Below, piece after piece: positions 1 through 6,328 of a stretch of 8,469 bases of DNA (positions are counted from its first letter, which is position 1; the number at the start of each line of letters is the position of its first letter). Source of the DNA: an uncultured Anaerolineales bacterium. Its GTDB lineage: Bacteria; Chloroflexota; Anaerolineae; Anaerolineales; UBA11657. Below the pieces are notes generated by a model, which worked only from the letters and a program-made list of their open reading frames with translations, was not told where the DNA came from and ran no database searches. The DNA lies in the NCBI GenBank assembly GCA_913040765.1, contig CAJWIA010000052.1, positions 1 through 8,469 on the forward strand, given 5' to 3'. The position numbers and the translations under genes were made by a program.

Positions 1-1
1 T

Positions 2-145
2 CACACTTTTTATGGTGATTGTAGAGTTTTAGATGACGATAATGTAACACTTACTCTTGCACGCTTAAATCTCATTAGGGCAGTTCGGATAGGATTGGCA
101 CGCGCTTTGAATTTGTTAGGTATCAGTGCTCCAGAATCTATGTAG
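2..145 (+). CDS. argS: Arginyl-tRNA synthetase, C-terminal end (partial)
   Basis: This reading frame is open from the window's left edge to a TAG at 143-145 and gives 47 residues. It starts HTFYGDCRVLDDD and ends with ARALNLLGISAPESM. It matches the end of the DALR anticodon-binding domain of class I arginyl-tRNA synthetase: a His followed by a Tyr two residues later, then the helix with ARLNLIRAVRIGLARAL, then the LLGISAPE-x-M terminus typical of ArgRS. The enzyme charges tRNA-Arg with arginine in the cytoplasm. The catalytic domain (HIGH and KMSK motifs) lies upstream of the window and cannot be checked. The call rests on a short but characteristic tail. The next gene, dcd, follows after 67 bases on the same strand. 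Confidence 0.87.
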   Translation, partial: HTFYGDCRVLDDDNVTLTLARLNLIRAVRIGLARALNLLGISAPESM

Positions 146-152
146 AGATTCA

Positions 153-180
153 TTGGGGCTATGTGTACATTGACTATGAT
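153..180 (+). promoter_or_regulatory. Candidate promoter for dcd
   Basis: In the argS-dcd gap there is a TTGGGG (153-158), a 16-base spacer and TATGAT (175-180). The -10 box matches the sigma-70 consensus at five of six positions, while the -35 box matches only the TTG. Initiation would fall near 187, leaving a leader of about 26 bases that carries the dcd ribosome site. An alternative is read-through from argS, because no terminator is visible between the two genes. Confidence 0.35.
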
Positions 181-212
181 AGTAAAGATTAGTAAGTATT
201 AGGAGAAAAATC

Positions 213-767
213 ATGAGTATTAGACCGGACCATTGGATAAAAAAGATGGCAAGCGAGCATGGCATGATCGAACCATTTGAATCTAATCAAGTGCGTGAAG
301 GAGTCATATCTTATGGAGTTTCATCTTATGGCTATGATATTCGAGTCGCAGATGAATTCAAGATATTTACCAATGTGCATTCTGCAATTGTAGACCCCAA
401 AAGTTTTGATCCGCGTTCGATGGTAGATTTTACGGGCGAAGTATGTGTTATTCCACCGAACTCATTTGCTCTTGCCCGAACTGTGGAATATTTTCGTATC
501 CCGCGCAGTGTTTTGACTATATGTGTTGGTAAAAGTACTTATGCACGTTGCGGCATAATAGTGAATGTCACGCCGTTTGAACCTGAATGGCAAGGTTACG
601 TAACACTAGAAATTTCCAATACAACGCCTTTGCCAGCGAAAATTTATGCTAATGAGGGTATTGCTCAAGTTTTGTTCTTCGAGGCTGACAGTGAATGTGA
701 TGTATCTTATGCTGACAAAAAAGGCAAGTATCAAAAACAGCAATCAATTGTACTTCCTAAACTTTAG
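213..767 (+). CDS. dcd: dCTP deaminase
   Basis: This protein of 184 residues has the normal length of bacterial Dcd. It deaminates dCTP to dUTP in the cytoplasm, supplying dUMP for thymidylate synthesis. It belongs to the dUTPase-like trimeric fold. The N-terminal [12 protein letters not shown] (38-49) and the block [20 protein letters not shown] (106-125) are family hallmarks. Ser108, Arg112 and Glu133 (in VTLEIS) align by spacing with E. coli Ser111, Arg115 and catalytic Glu138. The C-terminus has the [10 protein letters not shown] stretch that closes over the nucleotide. The ATG is preceded by AGGAG at 201-205, seven bases upstream, so the start is well supported. I cannot tell from sequence alone whether it also hydrolyses dUTP to dUMP, as the bifunctional archaeal-type enzymes do. 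Its end faces the minus-strand propeller gene 11 bases away. Confidence 0.96.
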   Translation: MSIRPDHWIKKMASEHGMIEPFESNQVREGVISYGVSSYGYDIRVADEFKIFTNVHSAIVDPKSFDPRSMVDFTGEVCVIPPNSFALARTVEYFRIPRSVLTICVGKSTYARCGIIVNVTPFEPEWQGYVTLEISNTTPLPAKIYANEGIAQVLFFEADSECDVSYADKKGKYQKQQSIVLPKL

Positions 768-778
768 CTTAGTTATGT

Positions 779-2137
779 CTATTTCCATGACCATACTGGT
801 AACATACCAAATTCAAGTATTCTAGGTTCAAAGTTGCTTTCAGCTTGAGCAACAACTATTGCAGGACCTTGTTCAGTATATGCGGAAAGCGCCAAATACT
901 GGCTGTCAGGAGACCAAATAGTGAAGGTGCGTTGATATTGGTCTATATATGGCAACAGTGCAGCAAATAGTTCTGAAGGTGCAAAAGAGAAAAGGTTGTT
1001 ACTTGTTCCGTCAATGATAGATAGTACGTGTAATTCCAAGTAGGAAAATTGTTCGATCACTCCATCAATTTCCTCTTGTGCTACTACTGATTTAAAGTAA
1101 GCGATCTTTTCACCGTCGGGTGACCAAAAAAATCCTATTATATTGTCATCGATGCTTGCTAATGTTTGTGGATTTTCTCCCTGTGTTTCCATTACACTTA
1201 ATGCGCCTGATATCCATGAATCACTAGAGCTATAGCTATCAATATAAGCAACATGCTTCCCAGTTGGAGAATACTCAAAAGCTACTTGTCCTTTGACTGC
1301 TGTCAGGGATTTACTTTGGTTGTCCAGTCGGTTTAGTGTTGTTATGGCGCTGCCTTCATTTTCTGTTGTACCAACGTACATTATTTCATCACCATTTGGT
1401 GAGAATGCCGGGGCTTGGAAAGAGGCAGGGATTATTGATAGGGACTCTTCTACAATTGTTTCTCCAAGATACAGATAAGAAAGTCGGGAGTCGTAGTCTG
1501 AACCGTTGCTATGGATTAACAAACGTTTACTTGACGGAGCCCATGCCCAAAACAGTGGCTGACCAGAATCTAATATCATTGGTTCCTTCCCATCAAGTAA
1601 AGATAGACGAAGTATGCCACTATTGCCATCGGTTTGTGTCGCTAGGAAAGCAAGAGATTTGCTGTTAGGAGCCCAATACAAGAATATTGGAATCATGCGA
1701 TCACTAGCAAAAACCTCATTTTTGTTTGTTCCAGTGGCATCACTAACATAGAGATGTGCTTCCATAGTTTGTGTATTAGAACCGGTATAACTGACATAGG
1801 CAATCTGATTGCCATTAGGCGCCCAAGTGACGTGTGTATAGTACAGAACTTGTTCATCACTTGTCGTCGCATCGCTCGTAAGTTGAACTACATTTTTCCC
1901 GGCTTGATCCATTGTGTATATGTTTCCGTCTATACCTACGTATGCTATAAGTCCAGATTTGCGTTCGATGGATCTAAGTAAGGGACTTTGGGGTATGCGT
2001 AGTTTATTGTCTTCTGAGCCACTTAGTGCTGTACATGCTGTTGTGAAGCAACAAACAAACATTACTAGCAGCATATATGTATTGCCACTTAGTTTGTGCT
2101 TAACATTTATTCTGAGGTTTGAGCTTTTTGTGTTCAT
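779..2137 (-). CDS. TolB-like beta-propeller lipoprotein
   Basis: This is a probable exported lipoprotein of 452 residues made of WD40-like (PD40/TolB) propeller repeats. Counting from the ATG at 2137, a basic N-region is followed by a hydrophobic stretch (about 20-34) ending in TTAC with Cys35. This resembles a lipobox, but Thr at -3 is not the usual Leu/Val. Repeats of the type W/F/Y-[A/S]-P-[N/S/T/D]-[G/S] followed by a hydrophobic strand recur near 105, 155, 199, 245, 289, 338 and 408, after a first strand GLIAYVGIDGNIY near 62. This suggests seven or eight blades. Such proteins usually bind ligands or partner proteins at the cell surface, and no enzymatic residues are evident. The true substrate is unknown. 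An in-frame GTG at 2149 would add four residues. Neither start has a good Shine-Dalgarno site, so the start is uncertain. The gene is monocistronic here and convergent with dcd. Confidence 0.8.
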   Translation of the reverse strand: MNTKSSNLRINVKHKLSGNTYMLLVMFVCCFTTACTALSGSEDNKLRIPQSPLLRSIERKSGLIAYVGIDGNIYTMDQAGKNVVQLTSDATTSDEQVLYYTHVTWAPNGNQIAYVSYTGSNTQTMEAHLYVSDATGTNKNEVFASDRMIPIFLYWAPNSKSLAFLATQTDGNSGILRLSLLDGKEPMILDSGQPLFWAWAPSSKRLLIHSNGSDYDSRLSYLYLGETIVEESLSIIPASFQAPAFSPNGDEIMYVGTTENEGSAITTLNRLDNQSKSLTAVKGQVAFEYSPTGKHVAYIDSYSSSDSWISGALSVMETQGENPQTLASIDDNIIGFFWSPDGEKIAYFKSVVAQEEIDGVIEQFSYLELHVLSIIDGTSNNLFSFAPSELFAALLPYIDQYQRTFTIWSPDSQYLALSAYTEQGPAIVVAQAESNFEPRILEFGMLPVWSWK

Positions 2138-2149
2138 GAAGAGATGCAC

Positions 2150-2300
2150 CGTGTTAATTCAGTACCTAATCAGTAGCGAATATGTTAGTAGTTCATAGTT
2201 GTTAATCTTATGACTATTCTAACCCATCATTCCAGATTATGTCGAAGATGGCCTAATTTGATTATTATATTATCCTTATCTGTGCTGTCTATACACAAAT
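2150..2300. promoter_or_regulatory. Divergent intergenic region
   Basis: This is an AT-rich gap between the divergent propeller and phospholipase-like genes, and it must hold both their promoters. For the minus strand, TTAACA (2200-2205, five of six matches to the -35 consensus) lies 17 bases from TATTCG (2177-2182), a poor -10. For the plus strand, TATATT (2266-2271) and TATACA (2290-2295) are possible -10 boxes without a good -35. No RNA gene, terminator or clear operator palindrome is visible. Confidence 0.45.
2290..2295 (+). promoter_or_regulatory. Candidate -10 box for a leaderless transcript
   Basis: TATACA ends five bases before the ATG at 2301. A -10 box usually places initiation about six to eight bases past its end, so the first transcribed base would be at or next to the start codon. 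This agrees with the lack of any Shine-Dalgarno site ahead of this gene. There is no convincing -35 box, so the call is tentative. Confidence 0.3.
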
Positions 2301-3068
2301 ATGCCTACCCCTTTTTATCATATTGTTATTGCTGAAGAAATTCTTGAAGACAGTAGACTAAATGCAACTGTGCGCAGCCTACTGTTTGATTGCTTTCCAG
2401 CTTTTCTGTTTGGCAATGTAGCTCCTGATGTTCAGGCAGTATCGAGCTACACTCGTGAAGATACCCACTTTTTCTCCATCGATAATGTTGAAAAAAATGT
2501 TGCCTATAAAGAAATGTTGTCAAAACATAAAGAGCTGTCTAATGTTCGACGATTGTCACCAGTTCGAAGTGCCTTTGTAGCAGGTTACCTAGCTCATTTA
2601 CTTCTAGATCAGGCCTGGATAGTAGAAGTATTTAATCCTGTATTTGGTCAGAATGTCAATTGGGGCGAGTTTAGAGAGCGTTTGTTCTTGCACAATGTTT
2701 TGCGTACTTTCTTGGACCAGAGAGACTATGATCGTTTACCATCTGATATTCATCAGAAATTTGCATTAAATCTATCTGCCACTCAGTGGGTTCCATTTGT
2801 AGATAATAAGGATCTTTACCGATGGTACAAGTTTTTGTTGGAGCAACTCACAGATGGATTGTCTTCTAGGACTATAGAAGTATTTGCTGCTCGTATGGGG
2901 GTAAAACCTGAGGATTTTGAAGAAATTTTGCTAGATGACGTTGTAATGGAGCAAAGGATTTTCTCTAGAATGTCTCGAATTGGTCTGGATGAATTTCGAC
3001 AAAGGGCTTTAGACAATATTATCGTGATGTTAAATGATTACTTCTCGTCAGATTTGGGGAGGGTATAA
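2301..3068 (+). CDS. Zinc-dependent phospholipase C-like protein
   Basis: This 255-residue protein looks like the zinc-dependent phospholipase C/S1-P1 nuclease fold family (Pfam Zn_dep_PLPC). The start MPTPFYHIVIAEEIL is the family's usual N-terminus and fixes the ATG. His7, Asp43 (in GNVAPDVQ), His56 (in DTHFF), His99 and Asp103 (in AHLLLDQAW) reproduce the order and spacing of the metal ligands His14, Asp55, His69, His118 and Asp122 of Bacillus cereus phospholipase C. The last ligand pair, H-x3-E in B. cereus, is not obvious: His131 is followed by Arg135. There is no signal peptide, so it appears to act in the cytoplasm, unlike secreted toxin-type enzymes. The substrate is unknown and hydrolase activity is unproven. 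No ribosome site precedes it. It ends in tandem TAA codons (3066-3071) and is followed by the polysaccharide genes after about 47 bases. Confidence 0.78.
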   Translation: MPTPFYHIVIAEEILEDSRLNATVRSLLFDCFPAFLFGNVAPDVQAVSSYTREDTHFFSIDNVEKNVAYKEMLSKHKELSNVRRLSPVRSAFVAGYLAHLLLDQAWIVEVFNPVFGQNVNWGEFRERLFLHNVLRTFLDQRDYDRLPSDIHQKFALNLSATQWVPFVDNKDLYRWYKFLLEQLTDGLSSRTIEVFAARMGVKPEDFEEILLDDVVMEQRIFSRMSRIGLDEFRQRALDNIIVMLNDYFSSDLGRV

Positions 3069-3069
3069 T
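3064..3069 (+). promoter_or_regulatory. Candidate -10 box ahead of rfbD
   Basis: A perfect TATAAT sits across the stop codon of the phospholipase-like gene. Initiation would be near 3076, giving a leader of about 40 bases to the rfbD ATG. The upstream -35 region (TTCTCG at 3042-3047) is poor, so this may be chance in AT-rich DNA. If real, it would start the polysaccharide operon separately from the preceding gene. Confidence 0.3.
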
Positions 3070-3115
3070 AAGTACATTCAGAGCTGGTTTAGGTTATTAA
3101 ATATTGCTAACACGT

Positions 3116-3952
3116 ATGCGTTATTTTGTTACTGGTGCTCGAGGACAATTGGGAGTAACTTTAGTAGATATGCTGCCGGAAAACTCGGTATTCGCAATCA
3201 ATTTGCCTGAGTATGATGTCACTGATATAGAGACTATGCGCCATGCGTTTGATGGTCGGTCGGTAGATGTGGTTATACACTGTGCAGCTTATACTAATGT
3301 AGATGGATGTGCTCTCAATCCGGAAATTGCAAACTTGGTCAATGCTATAGGCACTAGAAACATAGCTTATCTTTGTGCTGAATATGGAGCTACAATGGTA
3401 TTGCTTAGCACCAATGAAGTTTTTGATGGTAGGAAGCCATATTCATACACAGAGCGGGATATACCAGGTGCAATAAATCCTTATGGTGAATCCAAGCTCG
3501 CAGCCGAAAGATACATACTTGATATATTGGAAAGATATTATATTGTTCGGACATCATGGATGTATGCTGCCGGCGGTGAAAATTTTGTGCATACCATTCT
3601 TGATCTAGCAAGTCAGGGACAAGATATTGCTGTTGTTACTGATGAGTTAGGAGCACCGACGTATGCTCAAGATTTAGCTTCGGCAATCATTGAACTTGTT
3701 GATAGGGCTCCATATGGAATATACCATCTGGTTAACTCTGGTAATGTTTCTCGTTATGGATTTGCGCGACAAGTGCTTAATTTGACTGGATATAGTTCAT
3801 TAGCGATAAAACCAATCCTACTTGAGGAATACGAACGAGAATCTTGTCCCCCTAGAAATGGTATTTTATCTAACTGGGCTGCATCTAGTTATGGAATCAC
3901 CTTGCGTCCATGGCAGACTGCATTAGGCGAATTTTTGACCAATGTTACATAG
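3116..3952 (+). CDS. rfbD: dTDP-4-dehydrorhamnose reductase (RmlD)
   Basis: This 278-residue protein is an extended short-chain dehydrogenase. It performs the last step of dTDP-L-rhamnose synthesis, reducing dTDP-4-dehydro-L-rhamnose with NAD(P)H in the cytoplasm. The Rossmann motif TGARGQLG (6-13) is at the N-terminus, followed by HCAAYTNVD (55-63), the serine/threonine loop STNEVFDG (98-105), and the catalytic Tyr123 and Lys127 in NPYGESK. RTSWMY (145-150) and GAPTYAQDLA (179-188) are also typical of RmlD. The loop reads STNEVF where enteric RmlD has STDYVF. I chose the ATG at 3116 because MRYFVTGA is the family's usual start. A TTG at 3104 would add four residues and has an AGG ten bases upstream. 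No rmlA, rmlB or rmlC is in the window, but the two GT2 genes that follow are plausible users of the product. Confidence 0.9.
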   Translation: MRYFVTGARGQLGVTLVDMLPENSVFAINLPEYDVTDIETMRHAFDGRSVDVVIHCAAYTNVDGCALNPEIANLVNAIGTRNIAYLCAEYGATMVLLSTNEVFDGRKPYSYTERDIPGAINPYGESKLAAERYILDILERYYIVRTSWMYAAGGENFVHTILDLASQGQDIAVVTDELGAPTYAQDLASAIIELVDRAPYGIYHLVNSGNVSRYGFARQVLNLTGYSSLAIKPILLEEYERESCPPRNGILSNWAASSYGITLRPWQTALGEFLTNVT

Positions 3953-3972
3953 TACTACACTAGTTATGAAGC

Positions 3973-3980
3973 TGGAGGTG
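3973..3980 (+). promoter_or_regulatory. Strong ribosome binding site of the GT2 gene
   Basis: TGGAGGTG lies five bases from GGAGG to the ATG at 3984. It is the strongest Shine-Dalgarno site in the cluster and fixes that start. Neighbouring genes at 4933, 5642 and 6329 have weak or no such site, so this gene may be translated best. Confidence 0.75.
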
Positions 3981-3983
3981 TAA

Positions 3984-4919
3984 ATGTTGTCTGTGGTCAT
4001 ACCCAATTGGAATGGGGCAAGTTATTTGCCTACATGTTTAAATTCACTGAACAATCAAACTCTACGTGATTTTGAAGTTATTGTCGTAGATAATGCTAGT
4101 AGCGATGAGTCATGCGAGTTGATGGAAAGTAAATATTCTACGGTGCGTGTTATAAGATTGACCAGTAATGCAGGTTTTACCGGCGCCTGCAATGTAGGTA
4201 TTCGTGCTGCACATGGAAATATCATTGCGCTATTAAATAACGATACAGAAGCTGCAGATAATTGGTTGGAGGAATTAGTATCTGCTTTTGATAGATATCA
4301 AGATGCTGGTATCTTAGCCTCTAGACTGATGCTTTTTGATAGACGTGACGTGTTTCATGCCGCCGGTGATTTGTTTAGATCTGATGGCACATCTGCTAAT
4401 AGAGGTGTGTGGCAGAAGGATGTTGGTCAGTATAGTGAAGGTTACGTTTTCTCTGCTTGTGGAGGTGCTGCAGGATATCGTCGTGAAATGTTGCAGCAGG
4501 TGGGACTATTAGATGAAAGTTTCTTTTTTTCTCTGGAGGACGTTGATCTTGCTTGGAGATCACAGTTGCAGGGCTGGAAAACTGTGTATGTGCCAAGTGC
4601 AGTTGTGTATCATCAACTATCGGCTACTGGCGATGGTTCGACTGCGAGCTATCATGATGGTCGTAACAGTATTTACGTTCTGATCAAGGATGTGCCTAAT
4701 AGTGTCTGGCGTGTGCATTGGAGATCGATCTTATGGCGTCAGATTGTACTAGCTTGGAAAGCCTTATGTTCATGGCGCGGTAAAGATGCGAGAGCACGTC
4801 TCCGAGGTCAAATGGCAGGTATCTGTGCTATACCCACACTTTTCTCGCGAAGGCGAATGATACAATCTACTTGCAAGGTATCTTCCGAATATATTGAAAG
4901 CATTTTAACTATGGTATGA
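3984..4919 (+). CDS. GT2 glycosyltransferase, rhamnosyltransferase-like
   Basis: This 311-residue family 2 glycosyltransferase has a GT-A fold and is of the COG1216 (WbbL/rhamnosyltransferase) type. It moves a sugar from a nucleotide donor to a lipid-linked oligosaccharide at the inner face of the membrane. The N-terminus SVVIPNWNG (3-11) leads to VVDNASSD (34-41), which binds the nucleotide. The metal-site variant LLNNDTE (83-89) replaces DXD, as is normal in this subfamily. SLEDVDLAWR (183-192) carries the probable catalytic base region, and VYHQLSATG (208-216) follows. The basic C-terminal tail (about 256-292, many Arg/Lys with hydrophobic residues) is typical and probably contacts the membrane. 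There is no transmembrane helix. The adjacent rfbD suggests dTDP-rhamnose as donor, but the sugar cannot be read from sequence. The next GT2 gene begins 13 bases after its stop. Confidence 0.88.
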   Translation: MLSVVIPNWNGASYLPTCLNSLNNQTLRDFEVIVVDNASSDESCELMESKYSTVRVIRLTSNAGFTGACNVGIRAAHGNIIALLNNDTEAADNWLEELVSAFDRYQDAGILASRLMLFDRRDVFHAAGDLFRSDGTSANRGVWQKDVGQYSEGYVFSACGGAAGYRREMLQQVGLLDESFFFSLEDVDLAWRSQLQGWKTVYVPSAVVYHQLSATGDGSTASYHDGRNSIYVLIKDVPNSVWRVHWRSILWRQIVLAWKALCSWRGKDARARLRGQMAGICAIPTLFSRRRMIQSTCKVSSEYIESILTMV

Positions 4920-4932
4920 AGTTAGAATTATT

Positions 4933-5658
4933 GTGACTTATTTATCGATAATTATTCCTGCTCACAATGAGGCAAAACGGTTGCCTGCGACACTTGCTTC
5001 AATAAATGATTACATGTATGGACAGCCATACAATTTTGAAATTATTGTAGTGGAGAATGGCAGCGAGGATAATACTGCCGAGGTTGTAGAAGCTCATGCT
5101 GCAGAAAATGACCATACGATTTTGATTAAAGTACCAGAACGTGGCAAAGGTATTGCTGTACGAACTGGAATGTTGGCTGCTAACGGAGAGTATCGTTTCA
5201 TGTGTGATGCAGATCTCTCAATGCCTATTGAGCAAATTGCGCGGTTTCTACCTCCGGAAATATCGAATTATGATATTGCTATGGGGTCACGTGAGATAGC
5301 AGGTTCGATTCGGTTTCATGAACCTGCTTTTACGCATGTACGAGGCCGCATTTTTAGCAACTTAGTTAAATTGATGATACTGCCTGGATTTGAAGATACT
5401 CAATGTGGTTTCAAATGTTTCCATGCATCGGCAGCTATAGACCTATTTACGAGTCAGCTATTGGATGGAATGAGTTTTGATGTTGAAGTGTTGTATATAG
5501 CGCGGAAACGTGGATATAAAATTGTGGAAGTTCCTGTGGATTGGTACTTTCACAGAGAAACTAGAGTTAGAATGGTTGAGGACTCTCTACGCATGTTGGC
5601 GGATGTTTTGGTTTTACGTAAAAACTGGAAAAGTGGGAAATATGAACGCAAAATTTAA
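4933..5658 (+). CDS. GT2 polyprenyl-phosphate glycosyltransferase (DPG synthase-like)
   Basis: This 241-residue GT2 enzyme is of the dolichyl-phosphate beta-glucosyltransferase type. The family transfers a sugar from UDP- or GDP-sugar to a polyprenyl phosphate on the cytoplasmic face. Motifs in order are LSIIIPAHNEAKRL (4-17), VVENGSEDNT (39-48), RGKG (70-73), the metal site CDADLSMP (91-98), GSR (118-120), RGRIFSNL (137-144), DTQCGFKCF (155-163), FDVEVLYIARKRGY (182-195) and VPVDW (200-204). The first acidic motif reads ENGS rather than the DDGS common in the wider family, and I recall this variant as frequent in related enzymes. It lacks the C-terminal membrane helices of some homologues. 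The start is GTG, fixed by the family N-terminus, and it has no Shine-Dalgarno site. With only 13 bases after the previous gene, translational coupling is likely. It overlaps rnhB by 17 bases. Confidence 0.86.
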   Translation: MTYLSIIIPAHNEAKRLPATLASINDYMYGQPYNFEIIVVENGSEDNTAEVVEAHAAENDHTILIKVPERGKGIAVRTGMLAANGEYRFMCDADLSMPIEQIARFLPPEISNYDIAMGSREIAGSIRFHEPAFTHVRGRIFSNLVKLMILPGFEDTQCGFKCFHASAAIDLFTSQLLDGMSFDVEVLYIARKRGYKIVEVPVDWYFHRETRVRMVEDSLRMLADVLVLRKNWKSGKYERKI

Positions 5659-6304
5659 ACAAGCCAATTTGCCAAAAAGACCACACTTAAGACTGGAAAA
5701 TAGATACTGGAATTCTGGATACAAACTCATCGCTGGAATAGATGAGGTGGGTCGTGGCGCTTGGGCAGGACCCGTAGTTGCGGCTGCAGTAGTTTTGCCT
5801 ATGAGACCCAGGTTTCTTAACAGGAAACTTAAGGATGTTAGGGATTCAAAATGTTTGTCTCCCAACATCAGGGATAAGATGTCAAGATTAATTTTTGATG
5901 TAGCTTTATTTTCGGGTTTTGGTAGTTCGAGTCCAGAAGAAGTTGATGAGTGTGGCATAGTCAATGCGACTCGTATTGCTATGTTTCGGGCTGTCACTGC
6001 GCTAAGTTCGCAGCCAGATCAATTGTTGATTGATGCTGTTGATTTGAATAATGAGCTTGATATTCCCCAAAAAGCAATGAATTTTGGGGATTCGATTTCA
6101 TTGTCAATTGCTGCAGCATCCATCCTGGCAAAAGTTTACCGAGATCGACTGATGGTTGCTCTCTCAAGTGAATACCCAGGTTATGGTTTTGAGCGTCATA
6201 AAGGCTATGGTACTAATATGCATTACGATATGTTAACCCAATTACGAGCAACACCAGTTCATCGACACACATTTAAGCCCATTGCGTCTTTGTCAGAAGC
6301 ATAA
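5642..6304 (+). CDS. rnhB: Ribonuclease HII
   Basis: This 220-residue protein is a complete ribonuclease HII, which cuts the RNA strand of RNA-DNA hybrids and starts removal of single ribonucleotides misplaced in DNA. The four acidic residues are present: Asp34 and Glu35 in AGIDEVGRG, Asp131 in LLIDAVDL, and Asp150 in GDSISLSIAAASILAK. These correspond to E. coli Asp16, Glu17, Asp108 and Asp126. DSKCLS (68-73) and the GYGT-x2-H motif (188-194) are also family signatures. About 28 residues precede the core, more than in E. coli. I place the start at the ATG at 5642, inside the end of the preceding glycosyltransferase gene. The frame is open back to an ATG at 5510, but that extension lies wholly within the glycosyltransferase gene and has no family resemblance. 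GTGGGA (5633-5638) may be a weak ribosome site. It is a repair enzyme within a polysaccharide operon and probably only shares its transcript. Confidence 0.94.
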   Translation: MNAKFKQANLPKRPHLRLENRYWNSGYKLIAGIDEVGRGAWAGPVVAAAVVLPMRPRFLNRKLKDVRDSKCLSPNIRDKMSRLIFDVALFSGFGSSSPEEVDECGIVNATRIAMFRAVTALSSQPDQLLIDAVDLNNELDIPQKAMNFGDSISLSIAAASILAKVYRDRLMVALSSEYPGYGFERHKGYGTNMHYDMLTQLRATPVHRHTFKPIASLSEA

Positions 6305-6316
6305 GATGTGCATCTT
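6303..6316. repeat. Short inverted repeat at the rnhB stop
   Basis: AAGATG-TG-CATCTT has perfect 6-base arms around a 2-base centre. It begins within the rnhB stop codon and ends 12 bases before the GT4 ATG. As RNA it could fold into a 5-pair hairpin with a GTGC loop. It has no T-tract, so it is not an intrinsic terminator. It could be a protein site, a weak translational hairpin, or chance. Confidence 0.4.
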
Positions 6317-6328
6317 GGTAAAACAATT

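Noticed and set aside
1293..2198. Plus-strand frames opposite the propeller gene
   Set aside because: These are shadows of the minus-strand gene. They lack family motifs, and the minus-strand frame has regular propeller repeats.
3966..3983. Five-codon frame (MKLEV) ending directly before the GT2 ATG
   Set aside because: It simply spans the Shine-Dalgarno sequence. It is too short to support, and a leader-peptide role has no other sign.
4396..4596. Minus-strand frame within the GT2 gene
   Set aside because: It is fully contained in a gene with intact GT2 motifs and has no recognisable features.
5510..5641. N-terminal extension of RNase HII starting at ATG 5510
   Set aside because: It lies entirely inside the GT2 gene in another frame, and the peptide has no resemblance to RNase HII. 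The ATG at 5642 gives a normal protein.
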